Source of the DNA: Vulcanimicrobiota bacterium
GTDB taxonomy: Bacteria > Vulcanimicrobiota > Xenobia > Xenobiales > JADMJV01
Assembly (NCBI GenBank): GCA_023447635.1
Contig: JAEXNA010000122.1
Coordinates: 1 to 38,366, forward strand
Reading direction: 5' to 3'
DNA length: 38,366 nt
Part shown: one piece after another, positions 26,321 to 34,043 of the stretch
How positions within the stretch are numbered: the stretch's first letter is position 1
Layout of the letters: every line of letters begins with the position of its first letter
Program-made: the position numbers and the translations under genes
Notes under the pieces: model-generated
What the model was told of the DNA's origin: nothing
Database searches by the model: none
The model's input: only the letters and a program-made list of their open reading frames with translations

Positions 26321-26398
26321 GCCCTTCAAGATTCTGTTTCCCGTTCAAGGTTCTTTCGGTGGAAGGATAGGGCATTCTTTTGGTCAATTTCCCGCGCC

Positions 26399-28423
26399 AT
26401 GAAGTTGCCTTCGTTCCTGAAACGCAAAGTTGCCCCCCTTACCGTCGCCCTCTTCCTGGTCTCTGGCTGTGGGGGCTCTAATCCAAACTACGTCTTCACC
26501 CAGAGCGCGGGCCAAGCTCCCGCCCCGATCGCCCGTGATGGCAAGAAGGGGTTCTCGGCCGACGCCGGAGTCCTGGGGGCTACGCCGAGTGTGGCTCCGA
26601 ACACCTCTGGCGGGCCGCTGCTGGCGATCTACATGGTTGGCAGTGACCTGGAATCCGGCGGTGGGGCCGGCACCACGGATTTCCAGGAGCTGATCACGGG
26701 ACTGCGCACCTTGAGCGCCGAGCAGGACGAATCGTTGGATATCCTGATTGCCTTTGGGGGCGCCAACAAAGACGGCTGGCGCGGAATGAAGTGGATGACC
26801 AAAGCCCAGCTGCTGGCCGATTCAGCGGACGGGATCTACGGTAACGCGACCCAGGCGAATTCGTACCTCTACCGAGCTGACGGTGCCAACATGGGCCATC
26901 CCAGCTCGCTAACCCAGTACCTGACCTTCCTGAACCAGCACTTTCCCAATAAGGATCGTCGATTTGTAGTGATGTGGGACCACGGAGGCAGCTACAACGG
27001 CTTTGGCAACGACGAAAATTTCAATAATCGTGGCCTCACCCTGCCGGAGATCGACCAGTCCTTCGGCGCCTCGGGTCTCCCGAGGCTCGATTTGCTTGGA
27101 TTTGATGCTTGCTTGATGGCCAGTATGGAGACCGTTCGCTACACTCGGGAACACTCCGCGCTCCTGGTCGCCTCGGAAGAGCTGGAGCCCGGCCACGGAT
27201 GGGACTACCGCTACGTGGCGCCGGCCATGGCGAACGCGGTCGACATGGAGTCGTTCGGACGCGGTCTTATCGACAACTTTGTAGTTAGCGCCAATCATCC
27301 GTACGAAGACACCGGAAAGACGCTCTCCCTCCTGAACCTGGATCAGGCCGGCCCTGCCCTGGATGCTTTGCAAAGCTACGCCGTCAACTACGCCTCGTAT
27401 CTTGCCGATAAGAGCAGACTGAGGGTGCTCTCTCAGTCTCTTGGTCGCTCGGAGCGCTACGGTCAGGACGGGCGGAGCTACACCAGTGTCGACCTGGTCG
27501 GGTTCATCACGCAGAGCGCCTCGCTTTCCGGGAACGCTCTGGCCGCTCAAGAGCTGCAGGCCGGTCTGGAATCGCTGATCGTCTACTCTCGCGAAGACGG
27601 CTCCCGTCCCGGCTCTAACGGTGTCTCGATCGCTCCTCCCGACAAAAACGCCAGCGGCCTGACCGCTGACCAGGTGGCTAACGGAGGCTGGTTCACGCTC
27701 GTCCGCGCAGCGCTGGGCTTCGTCACCCGCGACACCGCTGCTCCCGTGGTCGTGTCGCGTCAACCTTCGGGCGACGGCAATGTGGTCAGCTACAGCGACG
27801 AGACCCCGACCGAGGGACGCGCCTTCTTCGGCAGTCGTCAGACCAACGGAAGCTATGTTCAGATCGGAGAGCTGCCCCAGCAGGAGACTGGCGTCGACGA
27901 TCAGTTCTTCATTCCCGGATGGGACGGCCGCTGGTTGACCCTGCGCGACGGCCAGAGCCGCTACACTATCCCAGTGCTGTACGCCGAGTCCGACGAGACC
28001 GGAACGACCTACTACGCGCTGGCCGAATTTATGGACGCGGACACCAGTTACAGCGAGGACGAGCCGGCCGATGTGGCGGTCCTCGAGATCGTCGTGAACG
28101 AGCAGAACGAGGTTAGCTGCATCGTGCAGCCGTTTTTCTTGCAGTACCAGAGCGAAGACGACGACGACCCTGAGGTGATTTTCGAGCGTGATGCCGAACC
28201 TCTCGCTGCCGGCGACCGGCTTCAACTGTATGCCGCCACTCTCCGAGAGGGCGGTCAGGAGTCGGAAGACGTGACGGCTTTCGGTGGTCCCATCGCTTTG
28301 CGGTCGGCGCCCAGCTTCGAATTCAGCGCCGCCGTCGACCCCAGCGGCGGTGTCCTGGTTTCGGGAGCCGCTTGCGAGGATTTTGCCGAGAACGTGGTGC
28401 TCACCATCATTGAAACTCTCTAA
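26399..28423 (+). CDS. Clostripain-family (C11) cysteine protease lipoprotein
   Basis: The protein has 674 residues. The N-terminus KRKVAPLTVALFLVSGC is a lipoprotein signal with C24 as the lipidated cysteine. The C11 core follows: YMVGSDLESGGG near residue 80, the catalytic His in MWDHGGSYNGFGND (H195) and the nucleophile in GFDACLMASMET (C238). Clostripain-like enzymes usually cleave after Arg or Lys and self-process. The distal 250 residues form beta-rich extra domains, ending in acidic stretches such as DDDDPE. The protein is likely displayed on the periplasmic or outer surface. No Shine-Dalgarno is evident at the ATG. It lies alone between hairpins at 26281 and 28444, consistent with a single-gene transcript. 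Confidence 0.9.
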   Translation: MKLPSFLKRKVAPLTVALFLVSGCGGSNPNYVFTQSAGQAPAPIARDGKKGFSADAGVLGATPSVAPNTSGGPLLAIYMVGSDLESGGGAGTTDFQELITGLRTLSAEQDESLDILIAFGGANKDGWRGMKWMTKAQLLADSADGIYGNATQANSYLYRADGANMGHPSSLTQYLTFLNQHFPNKDRRFVVMWDHGGSYNGFGNDENFNNRGLTLPEIDQSFGASGLPRLDLLGFDACLMASMETVRYTREHSALLVASEELEPGHGWDYRYVAPAMANAVDMESFGRGLIDNFVVSANHPYEDTGKTLSLLNLDQAGPALDALQSYAVNYASYLADKSRLRVLSQSLGRSERYGQDGRSYTSVDLVGFITQSASLSGNALAAQELQAGLESLIVYSREDGSRPGSNGVSIAPPDKNASGLTADQVANGGWFTLVRAALGFVTRDTAAPVVVSRQPSGDGNVVSYSDETPTEGRAFFGSRQTNGSYVQIGELPQQETGVDDQFFIPGWDGRWLTLRDGQSRYTIPVLYAESDETGTTYYALAEFMDADTSYSEDEPADVAVLEIVVNEQNEVSCIVQPFFLQYQSEDDDDPEVIFERDAEPLAAGDRLQLYAATLREGGQESEDVTAFGGPIALRSAPSFEFSAAVDPSGGVLVSGAACEDFAENVVLTIIETL

Positions 28424-28443
28424 CTCTGCCGAGTTCGACTCTC

Positions 28444-28465
28444 GCGGCGAGATAAGGCTCGCCGC
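28444..28465. terminator. 8-bp hairpin between convergent genes
   Basis: GCGGCGAG at 28444-28451 pairs perfectly with CTCGCCGC at 28458-28465 around a 6-base loop, 20 bases after the protease stop and 55 bases from the converging gene. No T-run follows. Confidence 0.5.
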
Positions 28466-28519
28466 TGCCGCCGAGCCTTCTCCTCATTGAGGACCAGCCA
28501 GCCGGACCAGGCCGCTACG

Positions 28520-29161
28520 CTACGGGTGAAAGCGCTGGCGCAGGTCAGATTCGCTCTCGATGAGACCGAAGTCGCTGTCGTAGGCGGGGATCCCGTGGCC
28601 GACGCCGGCCGCCGTGTGGTTGACGGTGCACTGCAGCACGAAATGGTCCGGAGCCTGGCGCTGCTTATAGCCCGCTCCATAGGTGTCGTAGCCCGACCGC
28701 GCCGTACAACTCGGCACCTGTGTCAGATAGGTCGGTACGAGGAGGGCCAGATTGTCGGGGAAGTGCCCGTCGTGGTCGGCGCCCCATGCTTTCAGCGCGG
28801 TAGCCATCGTCTGCAGATTCACCTTGCAGGCAGCCAGATGCCCTGCGGCGCGAGCACTCTCGAAATTCGCCAGCACTGCGTCCAAGGTCGTGGTCTGAGT
28901 GCCCTTCGCGGTGGTGAGTTGGACCTGCTCACCGGTCACTTTGATTTCGAGAATGACCTGCTCTCCCTGTCCCATCTGGAACTGGCCATCGCGCTTGGAA
29001 CGCAGATATTCGAGGAGCACGTCCAAACCGTCATCGTAGGACACGCCATCGCGCCTGATAGGCTGCTCACCATCGTAATTGTAGCGGATGGTCATAGTGG
29101 GGGTCTGAGCGAGGGCGAGGGAAGAGAAAGCGAAGAACAAGGCCAACATGAATGCGCGCAT
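28520..29161 (-). CDS. Secreted protein with pilin-like C-terminal domain
   Basis: The protein has 213 residues. MRAFMLALFFAFSSLALA is a cleavable signal peptide. The first half is a small beta-rich domain (YNYDGEQPIRRDGVSYDDGLDVLLEYL and onward). The second half (about 103-175) resembles the globular part of type II secretion pseudopilins: CKVNLQTMATALKAW, DHDGHFPDNLALLVPTYL, then the PSCTARSGYDTYG turn with paired cysteines. There is no prepilin peptidase site or N-terminal pilin helix, so it cannot be a conventional pilin subunit. Domain borrowing is likely. It converges on the C11 protease and diverges from the M1 peptidase gene. Confidence 0.65.
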   Translation of the reverse strand: MRAFMLALFFAFSSLALAQTPTMTIRYNYDGEQPIRRDGVSYDDGLDVLLEYLRSKRDGQFQMGQGEQVILEIKVTGEQVQLTTAKGTQTTTLDAVLANFESARAAGHLAACKVNLQTMATALKAWGADHDGHFPDNLALLVPTYLTQVPSCTARSGYDTYGAGYKQRQAPDHFVLQCTVNHTAAGVGHGIPAYDSDFGLIESESDLRQRFHP

Positions 29162-29245
29162 CTGCGGGAGTTCACCAACGGGCCGGTCTCGCCTGCGGCC
29201 TTGTCCCGGAGCAGGACGCTGAGGGAACGTCCCTAACGACTGTTT

Positions 29246-30781
29246 ATGGTGGTGTGTCGTTCTCGTTGCTTGGTCTCTTCTTTCTCCTGGCTTGTCTCCG
29301 CTGTCACGGCGGCGATGCTGCTCAACGGCTGCGGCGACAGCGCCTCGTTCATCACGGCCGCTCCACCTGTGCAGGTGGTCGAAGCTCCGGCGGCCGGGGC
29401 GTTGGGCCTCGGCGACCCGGTGCTGCCCAGGTTAGGCAACGGCGGCTACCAGGTCGAGCACTACAACGTCGCCATGCAGGTGACCGACACGGGCCGTTCC
29501 TTCTCTGCCACGACCACCATCTCGGCCGTGGCCGAACAGGCGCTCTCGCAGTTCAGCCTGGACCTGAAGGGGTCAGAGGTTCAGGAGGTCAGGGTGAACG
29601 GCTCTTCCTCCACCTTCTTCCGGATCCCCGGCAAGCTGGTCATCGTTCCCGCTCGAGATCTACCCCAAGGACAGCCGTTCGAGGTCGCGATCGGCTATTC
29701 GGCGGATCCCGTAGCTTACACATCGACCTATGCGCCCGTCCCGATCGGCTGGATCCCCTTTCTGGAAGGCAGCTTTGCCCTTGGCCAGCCGGATGGCGCT
29801 TCGGCCTGGATGCCGGTCAACGACCACCCGCTGGACAAGGCGACCTACACTTTCGAAGTGCAGGTGGATGCCGGGCTGGTCGTGGCCGCCAACGGTGAGT
29901 TGGAAGAAGTTCGCGAAGAGGGCTCGCGCCGCACCTACGTCTGGCACAGTCCCGAACCGATGGCCAGCTATCTGACCACCGTCAACGTCGGAAACTTCGT
30001 GCGCCGAGAACAGGTCGGTCCAGGTGGAGAGGCGATCCGGCACTATTTCCCGGCGACGCTTCTTGACCAGACCGAGGTCGAGTTCTCTCGCACACCCGAG
30101 ATGCTCGGGTTCTGTACGGGCCTTTTTGGGGGCTACCCGTTCTCCCAGTACGGCGCTGTGGTGATCGATGCAGAGACCCACGGAGCGGCTTTAGAGTGCC
30201 AGACGATGTCGCTGTTTGGACGCGACCTGTTAGGACGGCCGTCCCTGGAAGGAACTCAGATTCACGAGTTGGCTCATCAGTGGTTCGGCAACAGCATCAG
30301 CCTGACGACGTGGCGAGACATCTGGCTGAACGAAGGCTTCGCGACCTATGCCACCTGGCTCTGGTATGAGGAGCAGTACGGGGAAGAGGCCTATTGGGCC
30401 CAGGTGCGCGGATATTACGAGTACTTGCAAGATTCCGAGTCGCACTCTGCGGTCGCGAATCCCCCAGCGAACGACCTGTTCAGCGCGACGGTCTACTACC
30501 GTGGCGCCCTGACCTTGCACGCTTTGCGGGAAGAGATCGGGGACGAACTGTGGCGCGAGGGGATCCTTCGTTATGTGCGGGAGCATCGAGACGGGCACAC
30601 CACCACCGCAGAGTTCATCGCCATCATGGAGGCGACCGCTGGTCGCTCGCTTGCCGACCTCTTCGACCGCTGGATCTACCAGGTAGAGTTGCCGGTGCTG
30701 GAGATGCCTACCCTGAACCGGGAGTCCCCTTTCCAAAGAGAGTTCCAGCCGGTGTTCGGCTGCAAACACCGCTGGTTCTAA
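29246..30781 (+). CDS. M1-family metallo-aminopeptidase lipoprotein
   Basis: The protein has 511 residues. The N-terminus has a hydrophobic leader ending in LLNGC (C29), a lipobox. An N-terminal beta-sandwich typical of M1 enzymes follows (YQVEHYNVAMQV...). The active site is HELAHQWFGN (H340, E341, H344) with the third zinc ligand E363 in NEGFATY, the exact HExxH-x18-E spacing. GAALECQTMSLFG sits where M1 enzymes carry GxMEN. At 511 residues it lacks the large C-terminal helical domain of PepN-type enzymes. It probably trims peptides in the periplasm. The start has no clear ribosome site; GTG codons at 29249 and 29252 are alternatives. Its TAA overlaps the stop codon of the converging yaeQ. 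Confidence 0.9.
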   Translation: MVVCRSRCLVSSFSWLVSAVTAAMLLNGCGDSASFITAAPPVQVVEAPAAGALGLGDPVLPRLGNGGYQVEHYNVAMQVTDTGRSFSATTTISAVAEQALSQFSLDLKGSEVQEVRVNGSSSTFFRIPGKLVIVPARDLPQGQPFEVAIGYSADPVAYTSTYAPVPIGWIPFLEGSFALGQPDGASAWMPVNDHPLDKATYTFEVQVDAGLVVAANGELEEVREEGSRRTYVWHSPEPMASYLTTVNVGNFVRREQVGPGGEAIRHYFPATLLDQTEVEFSRTPEMLGFCTGLFGGYPFSQYGAVVIDAETHGAALECQTMSLFGRDLLGRPSLEGTQIHELAHQWFGNSISLTTWRDIWLNEGFATYATWLWYEEQYGEEAYWAQVRGYYEYLQDSESHSAVANPPANDLFSATVYYRGALTLHALREEIGDELWREGILRYVREHRDGHTTTAEFIAIMEATAGRSLADLFDRWIYQVELPVLEMPTLNRESPFQREFQPVFGCKHRWF

Positions 30782-31308
30782 GCTTTCCAGCTCACGACTT
30801 CTACTTCGAGCGTGTCTTCGCCCGAGGTGACGAACACCTGACCTTCGGTGATAGTGATCTGCAGGCTCATCGATTTGGCGGCCAGTCGAGCCAGTTCGCC
30901 CGAGTTGGCGACGTGAAAGACGCTAAGGTTTTTGGCGCGCTCGAGCCTGGCTTCGATCTGGCCCCACCAGATGTTCGCCGATGAGGTGTAGGCGTAGACC
31001 AGCACCTGGTCGGCCCGTCCACCCGCTTTGACCAGCCGCTTATCGTCGGGCTGACCCACGTCGATCCACTGCTCGATAGCTCCGGTCAGGTCTTTGCGCC
31101 AGAGGGCCGGGTCGTCGGGGTTATCCATCCCCTCGCTGAAGCTCAACTGCTCGTCGGCGTTCAGGGCAAACGCCAGCAGTCGGACCATCATCCGCTCGTC
31201 GGTCTCGGAGGCGTGACGCGCCAGGGTCAGCGGGTGGGAGGCGTAGTAATGCCGGTCCATATCCGAGATGTCGATCTCGGCCTTGAAGATGGTCGCTTTG
31301 AGTGCCAT
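30778..31308 (-). CDS. yaeQ: YaeQ family protein
   Basis: The protein has 176 residues, the usual length. It opens with ALKATIFKAEIDISDMDRHYY and contains HASETDERMMVRLLAFAL, DEQLSFSEGMDNPDDPALW and WIDVGQPDDKRLVKA, all hallmark YaeQ segments. YaeQ has a restriction-endonuclease-like fold, and the conserved Glu, Asp and Lys of EGMDNPDDPALW and GQPDDKRL are present. Its biological role is not settled; an old link to haemolysin expression as an RfaH suppressor is doubtful. The stop codon overlaps that of the converging M1 peptidase gene. Confidence 0.92.
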   Translation of the reverse strand: MALKATIFKAEIDISDMDRHYYASHPLTLARHASETDERMMVRLLAFALNADEQLSFSEGMDNPDDPALWRKDLTGAIEQWIDVGQPDDKRLVKAGGRADQVLVYAYTSSANIWWGQIEARLERAKNLSVFHVANSGELARLAAKSMSLQITITEGQVFVTSGEDTLEVEVVSWKA

Positions 31309-31358
31309 GGCGAAAGGTTGGTGCCCACCCCTCCAATCCCCTGGCTTGTCGGCCGCGT

Positions 31359-31387
31359 TTTACCTGGCAACGTCGGTCTGGTACTCT
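31359..31387 (+). promoter_or_regulatory. Possible sigma-70-type promoter
   Basis: TTTACC and TACTCT are separated by exactly 17 bases, with TGG just before the -10 resembling an extended -10. It would direct transcription toward the tRNA-like segment. The match is imperfect. Confidence 0.3.
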
Positions 31388-31393
31388 GAGTTT

Positions 31394-31462
31394 ATGGCCA
31401 TCTCGAACTACATGCAGCGCTACACTGCTGAAGAGCACGAGCAGTGGGGAGGGGACAGCTAG
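31394..31462 (+). CDS. Possible 22-residue ORF
   Basis: The ATG lies seven bases after the possible -10 and there is no ribosome binding site. The peptide MAISNYMQRYTAEEHEQWGG plus two residues has natural-looking composition. It could be a truncated gene start, a leader peptide or chance. Confidence 0.2.
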   Translation: MAISNYMQRYTAEEHEQWGGDS

Positions 31463-31501
31463 AGCTTCCGGGATCTTCGCCCAGCTGTAGCAACAGCGCC
31501 G

Positions 31502-31554
31502 CGGGGTGTAGCTCGAAAAGTTGAGCAACGGTCTCCAAAACCGTAGGTCGCGGG
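31502..31554 (+). tRNA. tRNA-Trp(CCA)-like remnant, 3' third not canonical
   Basis: The segment reads as a tRNA from the 5' acceptor strand (CGGGGTG), TA, a D stem GCTC/GAGC, and an anticodon arm ACGGT-CTCCAAA-ACCGT with CCA anticodon, to the variable loop and the 5' T stem (GCGGG). The D loop lacks the GG pair, the T loop lacks TTC, and no CACCCCG acceptor strand follows. It therefore cannot fold as a normal tRNA. It may be a decayed copy left by integration at a tRNA gene, or a tRNA-like structure. Confidence 0.35.
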
Positions 31555-31650
31555 TGTCCTGCGGAACGCCTTCGGCTCACGAGTCCTGGCAGGCAGTGAG
31601 TCCGGTTGTGGCTGTAGCGGGAAGCAGTAGCCGTCATGGAAGGATACGTT

Positions 31651-32265
31651 CTACTTCTTTGGATACTCAGCCACGGTCATAAGTTTGTCCGAGTGAAACA
31701 TGGCTTCGGGAGTGATAACGCGCTCGGCGGGATCCACGGAATCGGTTCTCTGCTTGATGAGGGCCTGAGTGGCTTTGTCGCTGAGATCCAAATCTCCGAA
31801 GGTCACTGGTTCTCCGATGCGGATTCCGGCACCACGTTTGTAGATTTTCCATACCAACTCAGAGCAATACATCTGGCTGTCGGACCAGCCGAACACCAGG
31901 TCGTAACTGAGTCCGATCCAGGACTCTGCCAATCTGCGCATTTCGGCTTTCTGAGATTCGCTCGGGGTGTATTGGGGACGCAGGCGTTTGACCACGAAGT
32001 GACCACCTTCGCCACGGTTCACGAACTGCTGAATGGGAGTGAGACTGACCGGTTGAATGGCTTCTAAAACGTAGGTCTTTCCGTCGCGTATCACAAGCAT
32101 GCCCATGTGGGAGTATCGAGACTTGGTCACCTGCTGGATAACCTGGCTCTGACTGGAGCGGGACTGCTGAAATATGATATCGCCGTTCTCCCAAGCCAAA
32201 GTGGTCGAAGTGAGCAGTAAGCAGAGTTGCGCTGACCCAAGGGCACCAATGAGATGGCATTTCAT
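31651..32265 (-). CDS. YiiX-like permuted papain-fold hydrolase, secreted
   Basis: The protein has 204 residues from the ATG at 32265; an upstream GTG adds nine residues before the signal peptide. The leader MKCHLIGALGSAQLCLLLTS TTLA gives export. The motif order is that of the permuted NlpC/P60-like YiiX family: ENGDIIFQ (26-33), YSHMGMLV with catalytic His53, a VLEAIQPV strand, VVKRLRP, and YCSELV with Cys134. In this permuted fold the His precedes the Cys. Such enzymes are thought to act on amide or thioester bonds in the envelope or lipids; the substrate here is unknown. It is transcribed divergently from the M48-like gene. Confidence 0.8.
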   Translation of the reverse strand: MKCHLIGALGSAQLCLLLTSTTLAWENGDIIFQQSRSSQSQVIQQVTKSRYSHMGMLVIRDGKTYVLEAIQPVSLTPIQQFVNRGEGGHFVVKRLRPQYTPSESQKAEMRRLAESWIGLSYDLVFGWSDSQMYCSELVWKIYKRGAGIRIGEPVTFGDLDLSDKATQALIKQRTDSVDPAERVITPEAMFHSDKLMTVAEYPKK

Positions 32266-32349
32266 GTTTCCCAGTTTAGCAGAACCGTGCACCGCTCGGT
32301 AAAAGATGCGCGAGTGCAGAGTTCTTTAAGGTGTCTCTTGTAGTCTGAC

Positions 32350-33309
32350 ATGGTCATGGTTGGATCAGTAAATCAGGTGCCTCCGCAGCGATTCCTGTCG
32401 CGTTTTCTCGGGACCCAGGTCAAAGATGGGACAGCTCATCTTCCGGCGCCGGCCGAAGACCAGGTCAGCCTCTCGGGTGACGCCGGTCGCGACATGACGC
32501 TGGCGTTGAGAACAGCCGCCAAGATTCAAGAGCTAGCGGGCATGGGAATGGGCGGGGCTCTTCCCGTGATGATCTCGGCGGCCATCCTGCGATCGGATTG
32601 GACCGAGAGTTCCCCGCCCTCGCTTCCGGTGATTCCTCAGGAGAATGACCCCAACCTTATGGCAGCGTTGCCCAACGGATTTGTCGAAGAGGCGAAGGGT
32701 CGAGTCCTGGCTGTGGCCGACAAGCTCAGCGTCGTGGGTGGCCAGCACGCTGTGGAGTTCTGCGTGAACCGCATGGACGCCCCCGCCGCGGCGAATGGCG
32801 ACCAGGTCTGGATCAATGTTCCCATAGCGGCCCAGGTGTTTGCCTCCGACGACCTTCTCGCCTTTGCCCTGGCCCACGAGAAGGGCCATATCGCTCATGG
32901 AGATACGAGTTGGGAGCCCAAAGGGACAGAGCTTCTCTGGAACGTGATGACAGAGGCCTTTCAGAAAGCCGAGCAGAGCGGGGATTCCCAGTCCGCCGCC
33001 GCCCTCGACGCCGGCATCGTCGCCCTGGAACGCAGTTTTGAGGCCAACGCCCACCGCAATGAGATCGAAGCCGATCTCGCGGCCATATCCATGGTAGAGG
33101 CGGCGGGATTCGACCGCAAGCCGGGCCTGGCTTTCTTGCTCAACACAGCAGGCGACACTCATCACCCGCCTGGCCCGCAGCGGGTCCAGGCTATTCGACA
33201 GCATCTGGAGGATTCCGACCGGGCCATTAGCGACAAAGAGATGGTAGAGATCCTGGAGATGACTCGGGAATTCGTCCAGAACTGTCGCTTACGGGAGCCC
33301 GATAGCTGA
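32350..33309 (+). CDS. M48-like zinc metalloprotease, soluble
   Basis: The protein has 319 residues. The zinc motif is HEKGH (H176, E177, H180) within FALAHEKGHIAHGD, with E240 in NEIEADLAAISM as the likely third ligand. This is the M48 arrangement HExxH ... ExxxD/A. A late HPPGPQRVQAI resembles the HPP segment found near the end of M48 proteins. There is no transmembrane helix or obvious signal peptide, unlike HtpX. The N-terminal 60 residues are low-complexity and carry EDQVSLSGDAG. The substrate is unknown. A second ATG at 32356 is an alternative start. Confidence 0.82.
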   Translation: MVMVGSVNQVPPQRFLSRFLGTQVKDGTAHLPAPAEDQVSLSGDAGRDMTLALRTAAKIQELAGMGMGGALPVMISAAILRSDWTESSPPSLPVIPQENDPNLMAALPNGFVEEAKGRVLAVADKLSVVGGQHAVEFCVNRMDAPAAANGDQVWINVPIAAQVFASDDLLAFALAHEKGHIAHGDTSWEPKGTELLWNVMTEAFQKAEQSGDSQSAAALDAGIVALERSFEANAHRNEIEADLAAISMVEAAGFDRKPGLAFLLNTAGDTHHPPGPQRVQAIRQHLEDSDRAISDKEMVEILEMTREFVQNCRLREPDS

Positions 33310-33380
33310 CCGAACACGTCGGTATGCCGGCTGGTAAAGCACGGTGCAGGCTAAAGAGTTGAAGCGGCAAAGTGTTGCCG

Positions 33381-33992
33381 ATGGAACTGCACCCCGCGCG
33401 ACTGGTCTTGGGCCTCAAGCTCTGCTCCTCGGCGATCCTGATCTTCTTGCTGACTTTCGGGCTCGCCATCGTCGGAGCGTCAGGTCTGTTCGAAGTCGGC
33501 ATGCTTCTGACGGCCTTGTGTTTATTCAGCGGTTCGGCCGTCTGCGCGTCGTCGGTGTCGGGAGGGCCGCGGGCCTGGGCCCTGGGCATCGTCCTCTTCT
33601 TATTAGGGGGGATGGCCGGCGCCTACCTTCCAGCCTTCCGGTCGGGCCTCGGGCCCCTAGTTTGCGCGCTCGGGGTGCTGGTCTGTGGGGCAGGCCTGGT
33701 GATGGGGCTAGGGCGAACACTGGGAGACCGCACGACGGTCGGATTGGCCCACCGGGCCGTTTCGACATCGCTTGCCGCCCCGTTCCTGTGCGCCGTGGGT
33801 GGAGGACTTCTCGAGGGAGTTGGTTTTTCTGGCGCCTTCCAAGGGTTCTTCGCGGTAGCCTTTGTGCTGGGGCCGACTCTCTTTATGCTCTATCTGGCCT
33901 ACCTGGTTCTTCGACTGATCCCCCAGATCCAGGGCCTGAAGGATGGCGACAAAGTGGGCGCGGGCGAAGAGGCCCCGGCCCCGCAGTTCTAA
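33381..33992 (+). CDS. Multi-pass membrane protein
   Basis: The protein has 203 residues from the ATG at 33381; GTG 33372 and TTG 33375 are possible alternatives. There are about six predicted membrane helices: LVLGLKLCSSAILIFLLTFG, a segment around GMLLTALCLFSG, WALGIVLFLLGGMAGAY, LVCALGVLVCGAGLVMG, and two helices around residues 130-150 and 155-180. A short acidic cytosolic tail follows. No family motif is recognised. It lies between the M48-like and ATP-grasp genes on the same strand with about 50-70 base gaps, so cotranscription is possible. Confidence 0.6.
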   Translation: MELHPARLVLGLKLCSSAILIFLLTFGLAIVGASGLFEVGMLLTALCLFSGSAVCASSVSGGPRAWALGIVLFLLGGMAGAYLPAFRSGLGPLVCALGVLVCGAGLVMGLGRTLGDRTTVGLAHRAVSTSLAAPFLCAVGGGLLEGVGFSGAFQGFFAVAFVLGPTLFMLYLAYLVLRLIPQIQGLKDGDKVGAGEEAPAPQF

Positions 33993-34043
33993 GAGTTCCT
34001 GAATGGTCCGAGGAGACCGGGCTCGGAAGAGAAATAGCTGCCT

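Larger units (their letters stand above)
31309..31650. other. Gap with possible promoter, tiny ORF and tRNA-like remnant
   Basis: Between yaeQ and the YiiX-like gene there is no full-size gene. A possible promoter (31359-31387), a 22-codon frame (31394-31462) and a tRNA-Trp-like segment (31502-31554) follow each other on the plus strand. The rest shows nothing recognisable. Confidence 0.5.

Noticed and set aside
26909..28225. 438-codon minus-strand frame inside the C11 protease gene
   Set aside because: The plus frame has the lipobox and catalytic His/Cys motifs; the minus frame has none and is an antisense shadow.
31321..31340. CACCCCTCCA as the 3' acceptor of a permuted tRNA-Trp
   Set aside because: It lies upstream of the tRNA-like 5' half, but no T arm precedes it and the match is short, so chance is the simpler reading.
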